A stretch of 58,964 nucleotides of DNA from assembly GCF_005233845.1 (NCBI RefSeq), contig NZ_SZQL01000025.1, forward strand, positions 1 through 58,964, read 5' to 3'. Positions 1 to 6,107 of this stretch are shown here, piece by piece. Numbering within the stretch: position 1 is the stretch's first letter; every line of letters begins with the position of its first letter. The stretch comes from Ilyomonas limi (GTDB taxonomy: Bacteria > Bacteroidota > Bacteroidia > Chitinophagales > Chitinophagaceae). The notes under the pieces are model-generated. The model made no database searches and was not told the DNA's origin. It was given only the letters and a program-made list of their open reading frames with translations. The translations under genes were made by a program, and so were the position numbers.

Positions 1-252
1 TTTCAATACTTTTTGATACTCCACATATTCAGGCGTGAGTGCATTTTGTTTTTCCCGGATAGCACGCGCTTCACTCAATGCACCAATTACAAGCACAGCA
101 CTGTCGCGCTTCGCTTCTATAATGTCATTTTCCGCTTTGGCACGTATGGCTTTCTGCTCATTTTCTATTCGCAATGCCTGCTGTATCGCATCGGTAATGT
201 TGAAAGCGGTACAATTGAATTTAATAGCTGAGTCATTTTTTCCATACCACAT
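1..252 (-). CDS. Partial SPFH/prohibitin-like C-terminal coiled-coil protein (runs off left edge)
   Basis: A minus-strand frame is open from the stop at 319-321 to the window edge, and the first usable ATG is at 252-250. From there it encodes a charged, alanine- and glutamate-rich helix with segments such as IENEQKAIRAKAEND and ALSEARAIREKQNALTPEY, typical of the region after the band-7 domain in prohibitin-like proteins. The histidine kinase gene ends at 330, so there is no room for the beta-rich SPFH core in front. The gene is therefore either an unusual short protein or a 5'-truncated remnant. The 3' end lies outside the window. The family assignment rests only on this helical segment. Confidence 0.5.
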   Translation of the reverse strand, partial: MWYGKNDSAIKFNCTAFNITDAIQQALRIENEQKAIRAKAENDIIEAKRDSAVLVIGALSEARAIREKQNALTPEYVEYQKVLK

Positions 253-329
253 ATTTCTTTTGGCAATATCGGGAGGCCAAGTTGTTTTGAAGGATATTGA
301 ATGTAAGTTAGAAAGTAGTTAGCGGATAA

Positions 330-1715
330 TTACTTATTTGTTCTGGCAATAGGTAGGCTTATAACAACAATAGTTCCTTTACCAACAACAGAGCTAACCG
401 CTATTTGCCCTTTGTGTATTTTTATAATGCGTTTAACTAATGGTAAACCCACGCCAAAACCGGTTATTGCCCGGTTGTTTTCGGCTCTGTAAAAAGGGTG
501 AAAAATATTCTTTAATTCACTTTCAGAAATGCCTTTACCAGCGTCTTCAACAGAAACTTTTATTCCTGTTTCATCAACAGCTAACCTTACTTTCGCCAAA
601 CGATTATGGGAGTATTTGCAAGCGTTGGAAACAACATTTCTTATAGCTGAAAATAATAATTCAGCATTACCAAATACAAACAATTGCTCTTCATCTTCAG
701 GCAATTGATCAAATTCCAGTTTTACAGAATAGGCTTTATCCTGCTTTATCATCTCCGCCGGTAACCGCATCAGCACTTCATCTATTCTGAGCAGATTAAG
801 CTCGATGCCTCCTGCTGTACCCGATGCGGTGGCAAATTCCAGCAACGTTTGCGTAAGCCTGGTAAGCTCACGAACATCCTGGTAAACCGACTGCATCACC
901 AGGCGATAATCTTCAACTGCCCTGTTTCTTTGAAGCGATACCTCCAACTGGCTGGAGATAGAGGTTAGCGGAGTAGATAATTCATGCGCAGCAGAAGAAA
1001 TAAAGCGACGTTGTATTTCAAAGCTCTCCTGTAAACGGTCTAATAAATCATTTAATGTTTTGATGAGATAACTCCATTCATCATCCGACTTGCCTGATTT
1101 TATTCTATGGGTGAGGCTCTGCGCAGAAATAATGTTTACCTCGTCAGCAATTTTCTTAACAGGTTGCAACAATATTTTAGAAAAAATATACCCGGATATA
1201 AAAGCGATTACGGTACCACCAATAAAGCTCAACCATAAAATAAGTTTTAAGTGTTGGAGATTTCTATTTCCTTCTTCATCAAAAGCGGCCGCAAGAATAA
1301 CTATGCCTTCCTTATTTTTATTAGCATAAAATGCAACCGCCTCTTTTCTGCCGGCAGTAAAAAAAATACTATTTTTCATCCTTGCTTCACTAAGCATGTC
1401 TTCACTAAGCTTTAAAGTGTCACCCGGGAAGTCGCTGTAAGTATATATTCTTTCATTTACATTATTATATGCCTGGATAGTCTTGTCTTTCATAGATATG
1501 ATCGTTGCTGAATCAATTTTATTCATCAGTTGCTGATTGAATATATTAGATTCGTTTAGCAAGGTGGACGTAGTTAAAGCCTGGTTGATCAGGTGGGCTT
1601 TAATATTCTCTAACCGGCGGGTATAAGCAAAATAATAGATGGAACTACATAGTAATGATAACAATAAAAATACTATTGTGGTGAATAGCAATGTTATTTT
1701 AATTCTTACAGCCAT
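330..1715 (-). CDS. Sensor histidine kinase (HAMP, HisKA, HATPase)
   Basis: Inner-membrane sensor kinase of 461 residues that phosphorylates the response regulator encoded just upstream. Transmembrane segments are near residues 8-30 and 157-181 and enclose a roughly 125-residue periplasmic sensor region with no recognisable domain. A HAMP linker follows at about 182-233. The H-box AAHELSTPL places the phospho-accepting His at 244. The ATPase domain shows an N-box (NVVSNACKYS), a G1 box (DAGKGIS), an F-box (FHPFYRAE) and a G2 box (GFGVGLPL). Its ATG overlaps the regulator's stop in a TAATG junction, so the two are probably translationally coupled. The signal sensed is unknown; neighbouring genes suggest redox, nitric oxide or metal stress. 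Confidence 0.93.
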   Translation of the reverse strand: MAVRIKITLLFTTIVFLLLSLLCSSIYYFAYTRRLENIKAHLINQALTTSTLLNESNIFNQQLMNKIDSATIISMKDKTIQAYNNVNERIYTYSDFPGDTLKLSEDMLSEARMKNSIFFTAGRKEAVAFYANKNKEGIVILAAAFDEEGNRNLQHLKLILWLSFIGGTVIAFISGYIFSKILLQPVKKIADEVNIISAQSLTHRIKSGKSDDEWSYLIKTLNDLLDRLQESFEIQRRFISSAAHELSTPLTSISSQLEVSLQRNRAVEDYRLVMQSVYQDVRELTRLTQTLLEFATASGTAGGIELNLLRIDEVLMRLPAEMIKQDKAYSVKLEFDQLPEDEEQLFVFGNAELLFSAIRNVVSNACKYSHNRLAKVRLAVDETGIKVSVEDAGKGISESELKNIFHPFYRAENNRAITGFGVGLPLVKRIIKIHKGQIAVSSVVGKGTIVVISLPIARTNK

Positions 1716-2404
1716 TAATGGTCTTTTAAGATATAACCCATACCAACGTGGGTTTGAATCAGCTTATGTTGAAAATTTTTATCAATTTTATTTCGCAGAT
1801 AACTAATATACACATCAATTACATTGGTATTCGTTTCAAAATCTACATCCCACACATTTATTGCAATATCCACCCTTGATACAAGCCTGTTTTTATTACG
1901 CAACAGGTATTCTAAGAGCTGAAATTCTTTAGCAGTAAGGTTAATTATCTTATTATCTCTTTTTACTTCTTTACAATCCAGATTCATTTCCAAATCAGAG
2001 GCTTTCAAAATATTGCCAACCGGTAAACTTTGATTGGTTGTACGTTTAAGCAATGCTCTTATTTTTAAAAGTAGTTCTTTAAATTCAAATGGTTTAACCA
2101 TGTAATCATCTGTTCCTGAATCATACCCTTCTATCTTATCATTTAAGGCAATCATTGAAGTTAGCATAAGCACAGGTATGCGCTGATCTTTTAAACGAAT
2201 GGCTCTGCATAGCTCATATCCATTCATTCCCGGCAGATTTATATCAAGTATTACAAGATTAAAATCATGAGCATTAAACATATGATAACCTAAGGTTCCA
2301 TCGTATGCAACTTCTACATAAAAACCCATCTCACTAAGTCCAAACTTAAGTGTGTCGGCAATCTTTTTTTCATCCTCAACAATTAAAATTTTTCTTCCAT
2401 CCAT
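1715..2404 (-). CDS. OmpR/PhoB-family response regulator
   Basis: Two-domain response regulator. The receiver domain starts at KILIVEDE and contains the phospho-acceptor Asp in VILDINLPG (Asp54 from this start), a conserved Thr in LMLTS and Lys104 in MVKPF. The C-terminal winged-helix DNA-binding domain includes LTAKEFQLLEYLL and the wing segment THVGMGYIL. The ATG at 2404 is preferred because it sits four residues before beta-strand 1; an in-frame ATG at 2443 would add 13 residues. The stop overlaps the kinase start by one base. Regulators of this family bind tandem direct repeats with 11-bp spacing, and two such arrays occur nearby at 2469-2509 and 3452-3492. Confidence 0.93.
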   Translation of the reverse strand: MDGRKILIVEDEKKIADTLKFGLSEMGFYVEVAYDGTLGYHMFNAHDFNLVILDINLPGMNGYELCRAIRLKDQRIPVLMLTSMIALNDKIEGYDSGTDDYMVKPFEFKELLLKIRALLKRTTNQSLPVGNILKASDLEMNLDCKEVKRDNKIINLTAKEFQLLEYLLRNKNRLVSRVDIAINVWDVDFETNTNVIDVYISYLRNKIDKNFQHKLIQTHVGMGYILKDH

Positions 2405-2468
2405 AAATGTAAGCCGGTTTTTAAGCAATTTACTCTTCATCATTTAACATCTATACAAAGTTTGCTTA

Positions 2469-2530
2469 TTCTAATCACATTCTAATACCACCTTAATGTT
2501 AGCCTAACAAGGCAGCTATACATTTACCCC
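2469..2530 (+). promoter_or_regulatory. 11-bp direct-repeat operator array with core promoter, upstream of RIC gene
   Basis: Four repeats begin at 2469 (TTCTAATC), 2480 (TTCTAATA), 2491 (CCTTAATG) and 2502 (GCCTAACA), an exact 11-bp period. They are followed by GGCA at 2511, TACATT at 2519 and CCCC at 2527. The element before the DUF4142 gene has the same organisation, with TACATT again 50 bp after the start of the first repeat. The pattern matches PhoB/OmpR-type operators. The core points toward the RIC gene and would give a leader of about 150 bases. It also lies just upstream of the regulator gene, so autoregulation is possible. Binding is inferred. Confidence 0.7.
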
Positions 2531-2687
2531 CAAAACAGGTCGCATTATTCAAATTACAGGATTTCAATGTAAGCTATTCCAGGGTGTCTTGAACCAATTG
2601 ACCTTAGAAGTTGTTCAGTAACATACTGATGAATTCACAGGCAAGTAAATTGAAAAATAATTCCTTATTCAACTTAAAAAATTTATC

Positions 2688-3374
2688 ATGAGTACAAAAC
2701 AATTAACAATCACATTAGGTGACTTTGCTGCTAAAGATTCCCGTATTGCAGCAGTATTAAGAAGTGAAACATCACTTTGCTATGATGCTAATAAAACCGG
2801 GCAATTACAATCGGTATTGGAACAATCCACTACAGGTAAAGCGATAGCATTGCAGGAACTTTATACCTGGGATATTGAAATGCTTATTGATTACATCATT
2901 GATTTCCATCATCAATATGTGAAAGATAATGCTGTTATTATCTATAATCTGGCGCAAAAAGTTATGTATAGACATAGCGAAAATCATCCTGAGTTCAAAA
3001 AACTGGCTTCGCAAATCTTTCTCTTCCTTCATGGTTTATTAAATCACCTGACGAAAGAGGAAAAATTACTGTTCCCGGAAATGAAACAATTAATAAAAAA
3101 CAAAAAGATTACAGGAACAGCGATTTATACCACGTTAGACTTAATAAAAGATGCAGTAATATTAATGCAGAAGCAACATCTTGTTGCAGAGGAAGATTTG
3201 AATGTGTTTAGAGAACTTACTAATGATTATCAAGTACCGGAAGACACCTGCGCCTTATGTAATTTGCTGTTTAAGAAAATGAGCGAATTTGAAAATGATT
3301 TGCTCATGCATATTTATCTTGAAAACAAGATACTTTTTCCTAAACTGATAGCAATGAATGAAGCACTTAACTAA
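2688..3374 (+). CDS. RIC/ScdA-like hemerythrin-type di-iron protein
   Basis: A 228-residue protein of the YtfE/ScdA/RIC type, a cytoplasmic di-iron family linked to repair of Fe-S centres after nitrosative or oxidative damage. The N-terminal segment TLGDFAAKDSRIAAVL matches the small ScdA_N domain, but the usual CC-G motif is reduced to Cys31-Tyr. The hemerythrin-like four-helix part carries His74-His75, His96, His115, His120 with EEKLLFP, a QKQH segment and a C-terminal HIYLENKILFP motif. A CALC pair precedes the last helix. It lies downstream of the repeat-array promoter and divergent from the two-component genes, which suggests control by that system. Confidence 0.85.
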   Translation: MSTKQLTITLGDFAAKDSRIAAVLRSETSLCYDANKTGQLQSVLEQSTTGKAIALQELYTWDIEMLIDYIIDFHHQYVKDNAVIIYNLAQKVMYRHSENHPEFKKLASQIFLFLHGLLNHLTKEEKLLFPEMKQLIKNKKITGTAIYTTLDLIKDAVILMQKQHLVAEEDLNVFRELTNDYQVPEDTCALCNLLFKKMSEFENDLLMHIYLENKILFPKLIAMNEALN

Positions 3375-3451
3375 AATAAGTAATCAACTACAAATGAAAC
3401 CTTTAAAAAAAACGAAGAAGCCGCACTCTTACTATTAATCATATATCTATA

Positions 3452-3512
3452 TTCTAATCAGTTTCTAATCCCTTCCTAACCTGCCTCTAACACTGGCATC
3501 GTACATTGCCCC
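3452..3512 (+). promoter_or_regulatory. 11-bp direct-repeat operator array with core promoter, upstream of DUF4142 gene
   Basis: Repeats begin at 3452 (TTCTAATC), 3463 (TTCTAATC), 3474 (TCCTAACC) and 3485 (CTCTAACA), an exact 11-bp period. GGCA follows at 3495, TACATT at 3502 and CCCC at 3509. The first repeat is 50 bp from TACATT, exactly as in the array at 2469-2530. The DUF4142 start codon is about 40 bp further on. The shared architecture indicates that one regulator, most likely the adjacent OmpR-family protein, controls both promoters. The 170-base gap between the genes otherwise holds only a 14-codon ORF at 3394-3438 that I do not regard as a gene. Confidence 0.72.
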
Positions 3513-3544
3513 TTTACCGTTCATTCATCTATAAAAATTAAGCA

Positions 3545-4087
3545 ATGAAAATTATTAAATCAGTTAAAGTATTTGCTTCTGTAGCAATAGCATCTGCTAT
3601 AATTTCTGTTCCTGTTTTTGGCCAGGAAAACACCAGGCTTTCAGATGCGGAGATTGCTTCTGTGGCTGTAACTGCCAACCAGATTGACATTGAATACGCG
3701 CAAATTGCACAGAAAAAATCGAAGAACGCAGACGTTTTAAGATTTGCAGAAACAATGGCAAAAGACCACCAATCTGTAATTGACCAGGCAGTGGCATTGG
3801 CTACCAAACTCGGCGTTACACCAAAAGATAATGCCACTACAAAATCGTTTCTTGAAGGGGCAGCTAAAACAAAAGCGATGCTTAATTCAACAAATGGTAA
3901 CGCTTTCAACAAAGCTTATATTGATAATGAAGTAGCCTATCACAAAGCCGCAATCAACGAAGTTGAAAATGTATTAATTCCGGATGCAACAAACAGCGAA
4001 TTGAAAAGTTTATTGCAATCTGCATTACCACTTTTTAAAGCACATCTTGCACATGCAGAAATGGTACAAAAAGAATTTAATAAATAA
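3545..4087 (+). CDS. DUF4142 exported protein (ferritin-like fold)
   Basis: A 180-residue exported protein with an N-terminal signal peptide (residues 1 to about 26, ending near VPVFGQ). The mature part is almost entirely helical and matches the DUF4142 family: ADVLRFAETMAKDHQ near the first helices and YIDNEVAYHKAAINEVENVL later. The family is predicted to form a ferritin-like four-helix bundle, but its biochemical role is unknown. The stop codon overlaps the start of the cupredoxin gene (TAATG), so the two are probably translated together and may act together in the periplasm. It is the first gene after the second repeat-array promoter. Confidence 0.88.
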   Translation: MKIIKSVKVFASVAIASAIISVPVFGQENTRLSDAEIASVAVTANQIDIEYAQIAQKKSKNADVLRFAETMAKDHQSVIDQAVALATKLGVTPKDNATTKSFLEGAAKTKAMLNSTNGNAFNKAYIDNEVAYHKAAINEVENVLIPDATNSELKSLLQSALPLFKAHLAHAEMVQKEFNK

Positions 4088-4431
4088 TGGCTAACCCATA
4101 CTCCATATTAAAGACCTGCGCTTGCCTGCTATGCTTTGTTTTTCTGTTAATTGGTTGCACCTCAAGCCCGGTAAAAGTGACACATAGAGTGTCTAACGTT
4201 GAGATTAAGCAAATGCAGTTTCAGCCCGCATCACTTACCGTACAAAAGGGCGATACCATAGTTTGGATAAACCATGATATTGTAGCACATGATGTAACAG
4301 AACAGGCAGGCAAGCTTTGGACTTCAGGACCACTTGCTCCGGGTGAATCGTGGAGTTTGGTGGTTACAAAAAGCGCAGATTACTATTGCAGTATTCATGT
4401 GGTAATGAAAGGGAAGTTGATTGTGCAATAA
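4087..4431 (+). CDS. Cupredoxin-domain lipoprotein (type 1 copper)
   Basis: A 114-residue small blue-copper protein. The N-terminus is a lipoprotein signal with lipobox LIGC (Cys24), so it is likely membrane-anchored in the periplasm or outer membrane. The single plastocyanin/azurin-like domain holds the expected ligands: His68 in NHDIVAHDV, then Cys101, His104 and Met108 in YYCSIHVVMKGKL. It could carry electrons or bind copper. Its start overlaps the DUF4142 stop by one base. No oxidase or nitrite reductase lies beside it, so the redox partner is unknown. Confidence 0.9.
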   Translation: MANPYSILKTCACLLCFVFLLIGCTSSPVKVTHRVSNVEIKQMQFQPASLTVQKGDTIVWINHDIVAHDVTEQAGKLWTSGPLAPGESWSLVVTKSADYYCSIHVVMKGKLIVQ

Positions 4432-4572
4432 ATTTTGCATGAGCTTGTTGAAAGTAATTTTTACATAGGTTTAGTGCGCATCTTTTTTCAACATGTAAGC
4501 ATAAAGAGTTTCGCTGAAAGGGAAGCTTAAAATAATAAACAATTATTGTATTAATAACTAAACAACAACTAA

Positions 4573-5505
4573 ATGGCAACGCAAATTTTATTAATTATTA
4601 TAATAGCAATAGTATTGTTATTCTTTCTTGGCGTTAAAATAGTTCGCCCCACCCACAGGGGTTTAATTGAGCGATTAGGTAAATACATAAAATTTGCCCA
4701 ACCCGGCTTTCACTGGATTATTCCTTTTATAGATAAGATGTATGTGGTAAATACAACTGAACAAATGGTAGATGCACAGCCGCAGGAAATTATCACTAAC
4801 GATAACCTTAACGCCAGTGTGGATGCTCAGGTATATTTCAGGGTAATAGAGGCAGAGGAAAGTGTAAAGAGCTCTCAATATAATGTAAACAATTACAAAT
4901 TGCAGATTGTTAATCTTGCCCGTACAACCCTCAGGAATATTATAGGAACACTTACATTACGATCTGCCAATAGTGAGCGGGGAAAAATTAATGCTGAATT
5001 ACACACCACGCTTAGAAACGAAACCGCAAGCTGGGGAATTGTAATTGTGCGAACTGAATTAAAAGAAATAGATCCACCCCGTGATGTGCAGGAAACGATG
5101 AATAAAGTAGTGAAGGCAGAGAATGAAAAAATAGCTGCTATTGACTATGCAACGGCGACAGAAACAGTGGCAGATGGCGTAAAGCGGGCAAAAATTAAAG
5201 AAGCAGAAGGCTATAAACGTGCCCAGGTATTGCATGCCGAAGGAGAAGCCGAAGCGATTATGCTGGTGAATGAAGCTGCCGATAAATACTTTACAGGGAA
5301 TGCTCAATTATTAAAGAAGTTAGAAACAGTGGAGGCTTCCTTTAAGTTGAACACAAAAATTGTTGTTCCTGCGGGATCAGAATTGGTAAATATTATTGGT
5401 GATATGGCTGGTGTGCTGCCATTGCCGGCAAAGAAAAGAGAAAATAAAGAAAGCAGAAATGAGCTTTATAAGAAAATGGAACAGGAGCAGGAAATATATG
5501 AATAA
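4573..5505 (+). CDS. SPFH/band 7 (stomatin/paraslipin-like) membrane protein
   Basis: A 310-residue protein with one N-terminal transmembrane helix (residues 3-20), then a band-7 domain starting at VRPTHRGLIERLGKY and a long alanine- and glutamate-rich coiled coil (AEGYKRAQVLHAEGEAEAI). It ends in a short domain with SELVNIIGDMAGVLP. This matches the HflC/QmcA/paraslipin group, which forms large ring-shaped membrane scaffolds and often influences proteases or membrane order. The 141-base gap upstream shows nothing clear. It follows the cupredoxin gene and precedes a universal stress protein, in keeping with an envelope-stress context. Confidence 0.93.
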   Translation: MATQILLIIIIAIVLLFFLGVKIVRPTHRGLIERLGKYIKFAQPGFHWIIPFIDKMYVVNTTEQMVDAQPQEIITNDNLNASVDAQVYFRVIEAEESVKSSQYNVNNYKLQIVNLARTTLRNIIGTLTLRSANSERGKINAELHTTLRNETASWGIVIVRTELKEIDPPRDVQETMNKVVKAENEKIAAIDYATATETVADGVKRAKIKEAEGYKRAQVLHAEGEAEAIMLVNEAADKYFTGNAQLLKKLETVEASFKLNTKIVVPAGSELVNIIGDMAGVLPLPAKKRENKESRNELYKKMEQEQEIYE

Positions 5506-5586
5506 TGAAGGATTGCTGAAGCAATAAATACAACATCACACAAAGGCATACAATGATTATAAAAAGGATTAGTAAAAATTGCAAAA

Positions 5587-6060
5587 ATGAACAAAGTACT
5601 AATTGCACTGGATTACAATCCAACTGCACAAAAAGTTGCAGAAACGGGTTATCGTTTAGCAAGGGCAATGAATGCCAGCGCAATTTTGTTGCATGTAATT
5701 TCTACTGCCACTTACTATTCCTCTCTTAACTATTCTCCCATAATGGGTTTTGATAGTTTTAGCAATGTGGTTGAAACAGATGCTGACAACAAACTAAAAG
5801 AACGGGCTCAGGAGTATCTGGATGAATTCAAACACCATCTTGGAGATGAATCCATTGAAACGGTTTTAAAAACGGGTGATTTTGGAGAAACTATTTTGCA
5901 AACAGCAACCGGTTTAAATGTTGATATAATTGTTATAGGTACACACAGAAGGTGTGGGCTCGATAAAATTTTAATGGGAAGTGTAGTGGAAAAGGTTTTG
6001 CATCACAGTTCCATTCCTTTATTCATTATTCCAATCAGCGCTTCCGGAGAAAACAAGTAA
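5587..6060 (+). CDS. Universal stress protein (UspA family)
   Basis: A single-domain protein of 157 residues. The first strand KVLIALDYNPTAQKV and the C-terminal segment GLDKILMGSVVEKVLHH are typical of the UspA alpha/beta fold. The usual nucleotide motif G-x2-G-x9-G(S/T) is altered: the second Gly is Arg (GTHRRCG), although the final Gly-Ser is present. ATP binding is therefore less certain than for canonical members. It sits 81 bp after the SPFH gene and 47 bp before aconitase, probably within the same plus-strand group. Confidence 0.93.
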   Translation: MNKVLIALDYNPTAQKVAETGYRLARAMNASAILLHVISTATYYSSLNYSPIMGFDSFSNVVETDADNKLKERAQEYLDEFKHHLGDESIETVLKTGDFGETILQTATGLNVDIIVIGTHRRCGLDKILMGSVVEKVLHHSSIPLFIIPISASGENK

Positions 6061-6107
6061 TAGAAATCCTTAACAAAATAAGTGTTTAACAAATAGATAT
6101 AATAATT

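Noticed and set aside
3394-3438. 14-codon lysine-rich ORF before the second operator array
   Set aside because: Too short, no supporting context or family; probably chance.
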